Positions 32,356-52,000 of a stretch of 64,000 nt of DNA are shown here, piece after piece. The position numbers were made by a program, and so were the translations under genes. Position 1 is the stretch's first letter; every line of letters begins with the position of its first letter. Origin of the DNA: Mycocentrospora acerina (lineage: Eukaryota > Ascomycota > Dothideomycetes > Pleosporales); assembly GCA_022701365.1 (NCBI GenBank), contig JAKUHH010000108.1, positions 1,177,821 to 1,241,820 of the forward strand, read 5' to 3'. The notes below the pieces were generated by a model. That model was not told where the DNA came from and made no database searches. It saw nothing but the letters and a program-made list of their open reading frames with translations.

Positions 32356-34389
32356 ATGCCGATGCTCAAGGAGCCATGGAAGAAGTACAAGGCGTTCAAG
32401 CCGTTGAACCTGCCGGACAGGACATGGCCGAGCAAGACGATTGAGAGGCCGCCACGATGGCTGTCGACGGACCTGAGGGACGGCAACCAGAGCTTGGTGG
32501 ATCCCATGGTGAGTCGTCGCGCGGAAAGAGCACACGTGCGCGTGACTGCGGCTAATGGCTTGCACAGGACGGCACGCAGAAGTGGGAGTATTTCCAGATG
32601 CTCGTCAAGCTCGGCTACAAGGAGATTGAAGTCTCGTTCCCCTCGGCGTCGCAGACCGACTTCGACTTCACACAGCGCCTGATCCAGACGCCTGGCATTG
32701 TCCCCGACGATGTCTGGGTGCAGGTGCTCTCGCCGTGTCGCAAGGAGCTGATCCGCCGCACCGTCGACTCGCTCAAGGGCGCGAAGAAGGCCATCCTGCA
32801 TCTCTATCTCGCCACGAGCCCGTGCTTCCAGCAGATTGTCTTCAACATGAACGACGAGGAGACGGTGGCCTTGGCAGTCGAGTGCACAAAGTATGCGCGC
32901 GAGATTACAAAGGACGACCCCGAGCAGGCGGGCACAGAGTGGTCGTATGAGTTCTCGCCAGAGACCTTCTCCGACTCGTCGCCAGACTTTGCGCTGCGTG
33001 TGTGTGAGGCCGTCAAGGCGGCGTGGGAGCCGAGTGTCGAGAGACCCATCATCTTCAACTTGCCTGCCACCGTCGAGATGGCCACCCCCAACGTCTACGC
33101 CGACCAGATTGAGTACTTCTGCAAGAACATCTCTGAGAGAGAGAAGATCTGTGTGTCTCTGCACCCCCACAACGACCGTGGCTGCGCAGTCGCCGCTGCC
33201 GAACTGGCACAGATGGCTGGCGCAGACCGTGTAGAGGGTACTCTCTTTGGCAACGGAGAGAGGACAGGAAACGTCGATCTCGTGACTCTGGGTCTGAATC
33301 TATACACACAAGGTGTCCACCCCGGCATCGACTTCTCCGACCTCAAGTCCATCATCGACATGGTCGAGACGTGCAACAAGATTCCCGTGCACCCCCGTGC
33401 ACCCTACGGCGGCCAGCTCGTCGTGTGTGCCTTCAGCGGCTCCCACCAAGACGCCATCAAGAAGGGTTTTCAGAAGCGCAAGACCGAAGGCGCTACAGAC
33501 GAATCCTACTGGCAAATCCCATATCTCCCCCTTGACCCCCAAGACATTGGCCGCACCTACGAAGCCATCATCCGTGTCAACTCGCAAAGTGGCAAAGGCG
33601 GCGTATCCTGGATCATCCAGCGCCAGCTGGAACTCGATCTCCCGCGAGGCCTGCAAGTCGCCTTCTCCAAAATCGTCCAGAAGGAAACAGACATGCTTGG
33701 CCGCGAGCTGCTCCCCACAGAAATCACAAAGCTCTTCGAGGAGGCATACCATCTCCGTCGTAACCCGCGCTTCTCCCTTATCGACTACGAAATCACAGCC
33801 GACCGCTCGAAATCCCCCGCCCCGCCGCAGGACGGCAAGACGGCGAGTAGCCGCAACCTGCGCCGTATTTTCAAGGGCGTGATTGAGATTGATGGTGCTG
33901 AGCACACGATCCGCGGGTCGGGAAACGGTGCGATTTCATCGTTAGCAGATGCATTGAGGGGTCTAGGCATTGACCTTGACGTTGTGGATTACAACGAGCA
34001 CACGATTGGTACGAGCAAGGATGCAAAGGCCGCGACGTACATTGGGTGTACGGCGGCGGGGAGCAGCACCAAAGTGTGGGGTGTGGGTATTCACCACGAT
34101 GTGGTGCAGGCGAGTTTGATTGCGCTGTTGAGTGCTGCGAGTTCGGTGAGTTGAGCTCTATTTTTTTACCTCATGTCGATGTATGAATCCGTGCTAATGT
34201 GGATGTTAGTTCCTCTCCTCGAGACCATCAACCCCGATCCCCTTCCGTCCCAAGCGCTCGAATACCCTTGACATTCCCAGCCCAGCGTCAAGCCCAACGC
34301 AGAAGGCAGTCGAGGCGAAAGAGCCCACTGTTGTGGAGAAATTGGAAGCTGCTGTGAGCGGCGAGCAGGCGGATGACAAGAGCGCATGA
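32356..34389 (+). CDS. leu4: 2-isopropylmalate synthase (leucine biosynthesis)
   Basis: Condenses acetyl-CoA with 2-ketoisovalerate, the first committed step to leucine. Three exons, 32356-32508, 32568-34145 and 34210-34389, total 1,911 nt, 636 residues. HMGL-like TIM barrel: the signature LSTDLRDGNQSLVDPMDGTQ spans the first splice junction, metal ligands lie in SLHPHNDRGCAVAAAELAQ, and GNGERTGNVDLVTLGLN and PYGGQLVVCAFSGSHQDAI follow. The LeuA regulatory domain starts near residue 470 (RIFKGVIEIDGAEHTIRGSG, LGIDLDVVDYNEHTIG, AATYIGCTAAGSSTKVWGVG), so feedback inhibition by leucine is expected. The last exon adds a Ser/Pro-rich tail of 60 residues (SSRPSTPIPFRPKRSNTLDI). No mitochondrial presequence is obvious, so a cytosolic form is possible. 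Purine-rich leader precedes the ATG. Confidence 0.96.
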
Positions 34390-34785
34390 GCATCAGAGTG
34401 AATGATGGATTATTTCCTTCCAAAATTCAATTTTCTTCCATTTGTCTTGCATTCGGTATCTGGACTGGGGCATGCCACACGATTGGTGTAACTATAGTGC
34501 TCAAAAAGTGCTGCATTAGGCGAATGAAAACGCATCCCATAGGCATTTCAATGTACATTTTTGATCAGTATCGTTGTTAGAGCTTGACTCCGCTCTTATC
34601 TCCAACAGCCAAGTGCATTGCTTGGACCTCCCGACTATCGGAAGCACCTCACCCATCTCCGCTTATCCACGGCTTTCTTCGCCATAGAGAAATACCTACA
34701 TATCTACCCAGCAACAACTCCAATCCGCAACCTATTTTACTTCCACATACACCACCCACACACCATCCACCTATCCACAACCATA
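34390..34785. other. Intergenic, LEU4 to DUF1989 gene
   Basis: 396 bases. The right half is C/A-rich (ACACCACCCACACACC), a pyrimidine-type leader before the ATG at 34786. No gene seen. Confidence 0.5.
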
Positions 34786-35863
34786 ATGTCCAACCAAAAA
34801 GACACCATCCCCCCCTCCCCAGCCTACTTCCCTACCTCCCCCACCTCGCCGCTCCACCCCCCATCAGAACTCTACTCACGCCTCAAATCCCTCCCCCCTT
34901 CCTCCCTCCGCAAAACCCAAGACCTCACCATCCCTCCCCGCAGCGGCCTCTCCTGGACCGTCCCCGCCGGAAGTCTCTTCCGGCTCAGCACACCTTCTGG
35001 CCCGCAAGTCGGCGACCTCAACATCTGGAACCTGCATGATCCACGGGAAAGATTCTGGGCCGCCCGCACAAGACAGTTGCAAGGAAGCCATGTGAAAGAG
35101 GGGGACCGGCTGTGGAGTAATCTGCCGTTTATGAGACCGCTGGCAGGAGTAGTGAGGGATGCGTGCCAGATTGGGGATGTGGGGAGGGAGGAGGCGAGGG
35201 ATGAGAGAGGGGGGGTGACGAAGTGGGGAGGGAGATGTCATGATTTGTTGGGGACGAGGTGTGATCCTTATGGTGCGTTTTTAAGTTTTTCTTTTCCTCG
35301 TTTCCCTTTCCTTTAATTGTTTCCGTTTTCTCTGTCCTGTTTTTGTTGCTGTTGGGGGGGGAGGGCTATTTTTTAACTCCCCATGATGTTTGGCTTGCTC
35401 ATGCTCACGTTGGTGATTAGTCTCGCATATGCTTACCTCGACTTCGTACGACTTCCACTGCCATTCTAACCTTGTGCGCGCGGTGTTGCCCCACGGCCTG
35501 ACGGAGTTTGACGTCCACGATGTGTTGAATGTGTTTCAGGTCACGGGGCTGGATGCCCAGGGCAGGTACTTTATGGAAGCCAGTCCTGCGACCAAAGACA
35601 GCTTCCTGGACTTCTTTGCAGAGCAGGATTTGCTGTGTGCGCTGAGTACGTGTCCTGGCGGGGATTTGAGTGCGTGGGGGTGGCATCAGGGGGAAGAGGA
35701 TAGTGACAAGGGCGATATGAAGAGTACGTGTCGACCGATTAGGGTGGAGGTTTGGGAGATTGAGGGGAGTGTGAAGGAGGAGGTCTTAAGGGGGTGGAAG
35801 AGTCCGGAGAAGAGTGGGTATAAGGGGTTGCATGGGATGAATGTTCCTATAGGAGAAGCGTAG
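34786..35863 (+). CDS. DUF1989 / urea carboxylase-associated family protein
   Basis: Two exons, 34786-35272 and 35421-35863, with a 148-base intron; 309 residues. Family features: LTIPPRSGLSWTVPAGSLFR, QVGDLNIWNLHDPRERFWAA, RTRQLQGSHVKEGDRLWSNL, CHDLLGTRCDPY joined to VSHMLTSTSYDFHCHSNLVR, TEFDVHDVLNVFQVTGLD and EQDLLCALSTCPGGDLSAWG. The family is named from bacterial genes beside urea carboxylase, where it helps degrade guanidine-type compounds; fungal members are of unsettled function. The N-terminal 40 residues are Pro/Ser-rich. The coding strand is C-rich before 35,080 and G-rich after. Start chosen at the first ATG downstream of an AC-rich leader; the frame is open upstream without a better start. 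Confidence 0.88.
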
Positions 35864-36283
35864 GGATTGGGGTACTGGAGTAAGTCGATGACTGCTAAGT
35901 GTAAGCAAGATTTAGTAGAGGGAAGACTGATTAAGCATCCAACGACTATACAAAACTTCGCCAAGATCTTGACTGTAGATTCTACAATCTGCATACCATG
36001 TCAATGACACACAACGAAGTTGGTAAAGAAAGGCCGTCTGAGTAGAGCTCATTACCCCTCTCAGCTAGCGTGGCTTTTCAACCGCGGCCCAACGCGCGAA
36101 CGCGATGTCGTGATGAGTATAGCCCGAGGTTGTGACCAAAGCAACAAAAACAACGCCAATCCCATAATCAATTGACCTCAAGTCTGCTCGTAGTCATCAA
36201 ATTCGTACATCCCACACTTAATCTCCGCCAAACTCCACACCCCAACCCCAATCCCAATCCCAACCCCCACACAACCACCCACC
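35864..36283. other. Intergenic, DUF1989 gene to SDR
   Basis: 420 bases, ending in a repeated AATCCC/ACCCC tract (36,236-36,275) that forms the leader of the dehydrogenase gene. No gene seen. Confidence 0.5.
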
Positions 36284-37377
36284 ATGAGCTCCGCGGAATC
36301 CGACGTCCAACTCCAGGACTTTTCCAACATCTTCAGCCTCAAAGGCAAAGTCGCCGTCGTAAGCGGCGGCTCTCGAGGTCTCGGCCTCCACGCCGCATCA
36401 GGGTACACATACTCTCTCTCTCTCCTCCCTTCCCCACCAACCTCCCACTAATCCCTTTCCCCCCCACAGTCTCCTCCAAGCCGGCTGCTCCAAAGTCTTC
36501 ATCACCTCGCGCAAAGCCTCAGCCTGCGAATCCGCCGTCGCAGCCCTCAACGCGCTCCCCAACAAAGAACCCGGCGCAAAAGCCTACTCCATCCCCGCCG
36601 ACAGCTCGCAAGTGTCTGAGATTGAGCGCCTAGTCAAAGAAGTAGAGAAGCACACTGATCACGTGGACATTTTGTTCGCAAACGCCGGCGCAACATGGGG
36701 CAGCAAGTTTGAAGAGACGGACGAGAAGAACGGGTGGGACCGCGTCATGGATCTGAACGTCAAGGGGGTGTTTTTCACAATTCAAAAGTACGTCTTGTTC
36801 TCTCTATTATTATTATTATTTTTCCCTCTCTACTTCTCTTCTCCAGTCTGCCTTGCTCCTCCATTAAGGGCGGAGGGGGAGGGGGAAGGGAACACACATC
36901 TCAAACTTCAATTCGCAACGTTGCTAACTCACTTTTCTTCTCCACCTTAGATTCACTCCCCTCCTTACGCGCCAATCCTCCACCGCGTCCCCCTCGCGCG
37001 TAATCGTCACCGGCTCCGTCGCGGGAATCGGGACCGGCTCGCTTGGTGAGGTAGGCGCCTACTCGTATGCGGCCTCCAAGGCCGCAGTCCTGCATCTCGC
37101 GCGCAATCTCGCCATTGAACTCGGGCCCCGCCATATCCTCGTCAATAGCATCGCGCCTGGATTCTTCATGAGCAAGATGGCTGCGGGGTTGATGGAGAAG
37201 CAGGGTGGTGCGGAGGCGTTGGATAAGGCGAATCCGAATGGACGGGTGGGCCGGCCGGAGGATATTGCTGCGGCGGTGGTGTTTTTGAGTTCGAGGGCTG
37301 GGGAGCATGTTAATGGGGATACGTTGGTGCTTGATGGGGGGAAGATCTGGGGGAGCAATAGGCTGGAGAAGTTGTGA
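36284..37377 (+). CDS. Short-chain dehydrogenase/reductase
   Basis: NAD(P)(H)-dependent oxidoreductase of the classical SDR family. Three exons, 36284-36402, 36470-36787 and 36951-37377, total 864 nt, 287 residues. The cofactor loop is VAVVSGGSRGLGLHAASG (family TGxxxGxG, with Ser for Thr), then VDILFANAGATWG (NAG motif), VIVTGSVAGIG (catalytic Ser), YSYAASKAAVLHLA (YxxxK) and VNSIAPGFFMSKM; the end VFLSSRAGEHVNGDTLVLDG is typical. It looks like a RhlG- or gluconate 5-dehydrogenase-type SDR, but the substrate cannot be deduced. Introns carry CTAAT or CTAAC branch sites. The coding strand is C-rich at the 5' end and G-rich after 37,150. It lies tail to tail with glutamate decarboxylase. Confidence 0.93.
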
Positions 37378-37648
37378 GGTGGGAACGGGAGTGTTGGGAG
37401 TTGTTGTTGATGGAGGATGCATTTGAAGAATCGGAGATGGGGACCACCAATTTGTAAGAAACAAGCGTGTGTATGCGTAGAGGATATGATGGAATTGAAA
37501 TTTGTGACAATCAGGTGCATGTATCACATCGTAATCATGTGGTCGTTTCTTATCATATATTTATCTTTCATTATATCATCATCTCGTGATATCGTCTTTT
37601 CATTCCATACATGTGTGTAACCCTTGGATTCAAGATATATCTCCCCAC

Positions 37649-39798
37649 TCAGCAAACAGCATGCGTCTTGTCATGCTTACCTTGCAGACTATGATCCTCA
37701 TCGGCAAAGATCTTAGTAGCCGACTTCTTAAAGATGGGCGTCTTCAGCGTCGACTGGCGGCGCATGGCGAATTGGTGCCTGGTACACATTAGTATGAATA
37801 TAATTTCCATTTTTCATAAACAAAAGACTTACTCTTTGTGCTCTTGGATCTTTTGCGCATCAAGCGAGTCAAGTGTTTGCAGTGCAAGCTTGAAGTCGGC
37901 AATCAGCGCGTCGCAGCGCGACTTTGTAAAGTCCTCGCGCACGACAATGCGCATGAGCTTCATCTTTTCAGAATGCGGCGCCATGGTGTAGGCGGGGACT
38001 ACCCAGCCGCGTTCGCGCAGCTGGTGGGCACTGGTTTATGTGTTAGTTGATCTTATCTTATACAATAGAACGTATCAGGAAAGACATTGTACTTACATGG
38101 CGAACTCGTCGTATTGCTTGCCGCTATCCTCATCGATCCTGCAGGCCACGAGTGGAAGACCATCTCCACCCTTTTGACTGAGAATGATGAAGCCCAGAGA
38201 CTCGAGGTTTGCAGCCAGATAGTCGGCAGTGCGCGTCAGATTCAACATCACGCGTCTGTAACCGCGCTTGCCCAAGCGGATCAGCTGGTAGTATTGGCCA
38301 ATGATCTGCGATGCGCCGCGCGAGAAGTTGAGCGTAAAGGACGCTTGGTCTGCACCAAGATAGTTAATGTTGAAGACAAGCTCCTGGGGGAGGTACTTGG
38401 GGTCACGCCATACAACCCAGCCAACACCGGGGTACACGAGCCCGTACTTGTGGCCGGATACGTTGATCGAGATGACCTTGGGGAGACGGAAGTCCCATAG
38501 CAGACCGGGAGTGACGAATGGCGCGACGAATCCACCGGACGCGGCATCGACGTGGATATCACAGTCAATGTCGCGCTCGACGAGGAGGTCGTTGATGGCC
38601 TTGATATCTTCGTACTCGCCGGTGTAGGTTGTGCCCAGGATAGCGCCTGAAAATTGTTAGATAGGACACAGGTTATGAAGGTGATTCGCATACAGATTCC
38701 AATTGTGTTCTCGTCGACGAGATCTACCGCCTCTTTGGGGTCGATGACGTAGCGGTCTGTGGTGCAGTAGACGTATTTCTCCTCAACGTCAAAGTATCTG
38801 CAGGCTTTCTGGGTAGCTAGTCAGTTTCACGCCATATCTTGATGATTTTGAAGTGTTACGGACCTCCCAGCAAACTTGCACTGCCGAGTTCATGATAAGA
38901 TTCGGGTTATCGTAAGGCTTGCCTGCAGCCTTGCGCTTGTTTTGCCAGAGCTTCTTCATGGCAAGCACACCCAACTAAGCATTGTCAGCTTCTGCTATTC
39001 GCGTCCTTCCAGGCTGTCTATATGGATTCTTCTCACCATGATGGCCTCTGAGCTACCAATGGTCGATGTGCCAATTGTGTTTGCATCTTCCTCGGTAGGG
39101 GCATTGAATAGCCTTGCAATCATGGACACGCAACCTGAGCAATATTCAGTGGTATTTCTTTTCATACTCTCCAACTCTAGGTATAGCACATACGGTTCTG
39201 AATATCGGCACTGACAGGGTACTCTTCATAGTCGATGAAGTTTTTCGAGAATGCGTCGCTGCGTGGAATACGTCAATCGGGTGCTTCTATAGCATGTGGG
39301 CGGTGGGAAGGCAATGAATTAGTGGACGTACACCATGAGCTTCTCAGCTTCCTCTTCCTGAGCAGCGAGTTAATGACTGTTTGCCAAACTAAACAACAAT
39401 GCACCAACCATGTATGTAGTGACGAAAGAAGCCAAGTTGAGTGTGGGAGTGCCATCGAGCGTAAGGTCGTCCTTGATCATGCGGTACGCGCTACTCTTGT
39501 CAGCTTCTTCTTTGTCCTCTCGTTAATTTTGTTTCTCCCGGTGCAGTTACTTACACCTGTGCCGGCATCTCCTTCTCCTGTACTTCTTATCAGCTCCTGA
39601 CTTTAAAGACTTTGTGGAGATACATACGGGCATCTCATGTCTGGGCAAATCCTCCGCCGCCCACTTGCTTCCATAGACGGTTGCCGAGTAGTCATCCTCC
39701 TCCTCCTCAGCAGTCAGATTGAGGGCTTGAAACTTCTCGAGCCCCTCCTTGGATTCTGCAATCTCTTTGGAAGTTGCTACGCGGTTAACGTGTACCAT
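37649..39798 (-). CDS. gad1: Glutamate decarboxylase (PLP-dependent)
   Basis: Makes GABA from glutamate; feeds the GABA shunt and stress tolerance. About ten exons. Firm ones include 39798-39628 and a small exon at 39577-39555. The start is MVHVNRVATSKEIAESKEGL. Later exons give NRCVSMIARLFNAP, GTSTIGSSEAIM, NSAVQVCWEKACRYFDVEEK, GTTYTGEYEDIKAIND and DIHVDAASGGFVAPF. The PLP-binding Lys is in INVSGHKYGLVYPGVGWV, followed by LVFNINYLGADQASFTLNFS, AHQLRERGWVVPAYTMAP and the end HDKTHAVC. Group II decarboxylase fold, about 530 residues. The last exon reads through a GTAAGC that resembles a donor, so the exact C-terminus has slight doubt. It is convergent with the SDR gene; about 2 kb upstream is empty. 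Confidence 0.93.
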
Positions 39799-41814
39799 GG
39801 TGGCGGTTGGAGGTGGATTGTTGTTAGAGAAGAAAGAGGAATTAGGTGAGTACAAAAAGAGCACAAGGAAGAAGAAGGATAAAATCGCGCAGGCCTAGAG
39901 CTTTTAATAAGGCTTTGTGATGATTACGTCTCATCTGCACATGTAGATAGGTACAACGCGCCTAACCCCACCACGCGTGCATCTCACCACGGAACGGACC
40001 CCGCTCGCCATTTCTCCGTCTCCCATTGATCCACAACGTGCTTCTTTCAGCGGTGAGGACAGACTCTAACCCTGCGCCTCTTCTGCAAGCATTGGCTCTC
40101 TTCACAGCTGAGGCAGAGCTGGCCGTCCAGATGCATGAGGTCTTCACACAGGTCCAGCTCAGCCCCGTGGTGCTTATTAGCAGATCGTCATAGCGGGGCA
40201 GGCGCTAGGTAAATCAAGCTTTGAGGGTATGACCTTGGCAGTTCATTCTCACCGTCTGCCGCTGTGACGCGTTGCCGTTGAAGGTAATGTGCTAGTCGTT
40301 CGGTAGTTATACAGCAGGGCTCCCATCCACAGCATGACGTGGATTGGGCCTGGCATGTACAAATTGTACAGGAATTATCGTGTTGTGTGTCTATCATGGA
40401 AGGCAACCAGCTTATTACTGCGTTGACGGTTGATACGTAGCACAGATGATAGCTATGTGTGTGGTACATGTGGTTTTCAGCTCTTCCCACCACCGCAAGG
40501 CCTACCTCAGCCGGGACGCAGCTCAGGTACACGTGTAGCCGCCAATGGACGCCATGCGTTCCTCGTCTGCCAGCTTGATCGTAGCATCCAATGATCTACT
40601 TCAACATAGGCTCCGATATGCAGGGCTACAAGCGAACTGGCATTGAAGATAACATGGCGGCTTACGCTCAAACCTTGGAGATGCACGGGCTTTGTGCCGA
40701 GGAAAGATATGTAAACTTAATACTGCGCGGGCCGTCCCTAGTGTCTGGCATCTGCCAAGGTTCACCTAAATCGCGTATTTGTGTTAGGGTTGATCAAGTG
40801 TTGGTGACAGCTATCAAGCGAGTACATAACTGCCTCTCTATTCTACACTGGCCACCTCAAGGTTGCAGAGCTAAGTAAAAAAGAGCTATCAAGAAGAACC
40901 TGATATTAAAGCTTCAGATTGGGCATTTCTTACTCAGGTAAACTTTGATTATGATTAATTTCAAATTTATTATCTACATATCTCGTTCACCCGCCAACCT
41001 ATTCCAGCTGTGTTGTTTTGTAATTGCCATGACCTATTGATGGTCATGGGAAGACAAAAGAATACTCGGTCTCATCAGTGAATTGTAGCCTTCTTATAGG
41101 CATGAAGCCTCATAACCAACATGAGACTAGCTCCAAGTTGATGTTTTAACCGTCAAGCTCCAAGGCATCTTCATTCGGGAAAACGTGGCTATGCACAATG
41201 CTACAGCAGATTGTGCACACAAACCCGCCTTCGAAGAATTATCCTGGATGGGATAGGATAAGATAGGAGATGACTGAGAGGGGCTGACACAAAACGAGAA
41301 AAGCAATCATCATCATCTCGCATCACGGCCCAGATGTATCTTATGGATTCATGTTGCATTGGCGCTTTGTCGAGTGAGCAGCCCTGGATCGATCCATCCG
41401 CATTGGCACACAAATATGGTTAGATCTTGTCTCGCCTGACAGTGCTGACCTCCAGCTGTCAGCCCACAGCTACTAAACAGGTATACAATGAGGAGTAATT
41501 GCACCACTGTCATGCAGGATTTAGTCGCTTGTCGGCAGATCGGGGTGGCGGGATATCGCTGCAAATTAAATCGATGTGCAATTCAATCCAATGTGTAATG
41601 GTGCTAGTTGGATGATGATGCAAGGAGTTTCGTATCTGGTCGTGAACGTACGGCGCCATTTAGACAACATCTCGAAGCGCAAAATAACGTCTGATATTAC
41701 TGGGTATGTTGTGTGGGCCGGTGCGACCTGAAACAAAGAAATGTCATGATATCATCACATCTCTTGGCTGGCAGTCAAAAGCTCCTTGAATCACCTCTTT
41801 TCGTCCTAATTCGA
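39799..41814. other. Gene-poor stretch upstream of glutamate decarboxylase
   Basis: 2 kb with no supported gene. Frames up to 114 codons occur (40188-40532 minus, 40591-40878 plus) without recognisable motifs. It contains the promoter of glutamate decarboxylase on the left and the 3' flank of the Zn2Cys6 gene on the right. I found no clear transposon similarity. Confidence 0.45.
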
Positions 41815-49084
<7,270 letters not shown>

Positions 49085-52000
49085 ATGCGTTTGCTCTATC
49101 TCTTCCCAGCCCTTCTGGGCTTGGTCGCCAAAGGCAGCCACACCTCTAGATCCAAGGACTCAGATACTGGCTTCAATGCTACTTATTTCGGTCCACCGCG
49201 TGCCAAACTTGAGGGAGTGATACCTGTCCTCAAAATCACCGAGGGCTACATTAGTAGTCAAGTTGATGTCCATACCGCTCTTGGAACGACTGGAAATCCT
49301 CAGTGTGGTGTCGATTATCCGTGCCTCGACGGCTCATGCTGGTAGATTTTTATTAGTTCTGTATTCTCTACATTCTTTACTGACACTACCACAAGCAATT
49401 CCGACGGCTTTTGTGGAAATCGACCCGATCACTGCAACCCCTTGTTCCCCAAGTCTTGTGTGTCCAACTGCGAAAGCAAGGCACAATGCGGAGAGTTCAG
49501 TGTCGGTGGTAGCATGAAATGCCCACTGAATTCCTGCTGCTCCTTCTTCGGTTATTGCGGCGCCTCAGACTTGTTCTGCGATGGGCAGACCATATCAGGC
49601 AAGTTGGCGCCTTGCCAAAAAGACTTTGGTAGGTGCGGTGCTGTTGCAGTTCCAACCTGCGGGAAAGATTCTGGCGTTGCTTCCCGACGTGTAGGATACT
49701 ACGAGTCATGGTAGGCTTGTGCATCCTCTAAAGATTTGTGATATACTCAATGCTCTCCCAGGAACGTTCGCCGACGCACCTGCGACAAGGTCTATCCGAG
49801 TCAGATTGACACCTCCGGCTTCACCCATATAATCCTCTCGTTTGCTTCCATCGACCAGAACACCTTCGAAGTTCAGCCTACGCATATAGACGATGAGGAG
49901 ATTTACAAGGAGTTTCTTGCTCTACCGGAAAGTGTAGAGAAGTATATCGGTATTGGAGGATGGGAGTTTAGTAACCCTAGTGAGCCGACTTACCAAACTT
50001 GGTCGAAGATGGCAAGCTCCAGCGAGAGCCGCAAGGCATTCATCGAATCACTGGAGAGGTTCTTAACAAAGTGGAGTTTCGCCGGAGTTGATCTTCACTG
50101 GCAGTGGCCTGGTGTAAGAAGTCGCAGCGGGAGTCCAAGTGATATGGTAAGTTACATTCCTTAACTTACTGAATACCCAGCCTATACATTACAGATGTAG
50201 CCCTATTTTCTGTTGAGGGTCGCAAAGAAAACCAACGTCTTCGCGTTGTGCTACGTCACGCAACTTTGTTCAAAATGATTCAATACATTGATACTCACCT
50301 GACAGCCTTATAGATCAATCTAGTCAAATTGATTATCGAAATCCGTCAGGCTTTTGGCGATATCTGGGGTTTATCTATCGTTCTCCCTGCACAGTTTGAA
50401 TACTTCAAGAACATGGACCCAAAAGCTCTCGAAGACAAGGTTGACTTTTTCAACGTCTTAACACATGACCTCCATGGTGTACGGTAAGATATATCTTACA
50501 TTGTGTTTCGAAATATCGAGTTGCGCTAACGCCTAGTTTAGGGATACTGGAATTCCAGGTCCAAACACTCATATTAAGTCGCACACAGATCTGAGAGAGT
50601 TAGATTTAGCATTGCAAATCCTCATTTCGACAGAAATTAATCCACAGAAAATCAACTTAGGAATCGCAAACTATGGACGTGGATACACCGTCGCAGACCT
50701 GACTTGCACAAACTTTGGTTGCAAGTTTGCAGGCCCTTCCCGAGCTGGCGACTGTACAAATCTGAGAGGTATGCTGTCCCATTGTGAAATCAAACGAGTC
50801 ATCGACGAAAACCATCTCATTCCTAGCCTCATCAAAGGCGATGCAGAGGTGAAGGCCATTTCTTGGAACGACCAATGGGTTAGCTACGACGACAAAGAGA
50901 CCCTTCGCACGAAGCTCGAATTTGCCAATTCCCACTGTCTTGGAGGCACAGCTCTTTGGGCGGTAGATTATTCAATTTGTGATACAAGGTATGCATATGC
51001 CAAATTAGGTTTCCTGTGAAAAGTATCCCATTGAAACCGGAATGGGTTTGAGCTTAGAGCTAACTCCCCTAATAGCCGCAACATTGTACAACCCACAAGC
51101 TCGACCACAACGCCGCCCCTGAAAGATGTGATTCGGGATGCACTACAATTTGAATCGTCATTCATAACCTCGTTACGAGCCCGGGAAGCCCGTTCGTCAT
51201 CTCCGCTACTACAGCTTCTTCCGAAGTCAGCATCATCTTTTCTGCCCTCTTCAAATGCTGTACCAGATATTTCTGTCGGCCTAGTCACTTCGAGACCTGG
51301 AACAGTTTCGTCAAAAACAGAAAGTCATCTTCTGAAATCTTTGGGCCACAACACTACCTGGGTATCTGTCATAACCATGACATTTGTTTCGAATGTCGAC
51401 AGTGATCCAGCAACCTACCCGAACGATCCTGCAACATCCACCTACCATCTATCTACCATTTTGACGTCGAGTCTCAACGCTGACTTTCCAAAAATCCCGG
51501 GTACTAATGAGACCTCTCTTGCTGTCTCAAACGTGACCTCATTCTTCACGCCCTCGGTGGAGTCCAGCGTTCTCTGGCCTTCACCGACCGAGATGAGCTA
51601 TTTGAAGACTTCAATCAAGGCATCTTGGTCAATGAGCAATTTGACATCATTTCAGAGCACCTCGAATGGCATAGACATATCTGCGACACTGTCTCCGACA
51701 ATCATCGTGGTTATTCCTAGCACACCTGTCGAACGGTCTAATTTGTCTTCAAGCTTTCCGCAATTTCCATCGTTAAGTGCAAGCGGTTTTCATTCTATCT
51801 CACTCGACTTATCGTCATCATCGTATCCTAGTATTCGGCAGACTTCCCAAGCTGAGATGAGTAACTTGACAAGTTCAGCACCAATACTATGGACAACAAG
51901 CATACCAGATTCATCTCAGGGCAGTCTCAACAAGATGAACACGTCGACCGTATCACTTGGAACGACTGCGTTAGATATTTCTAGTACTTCTCTTATTTTC

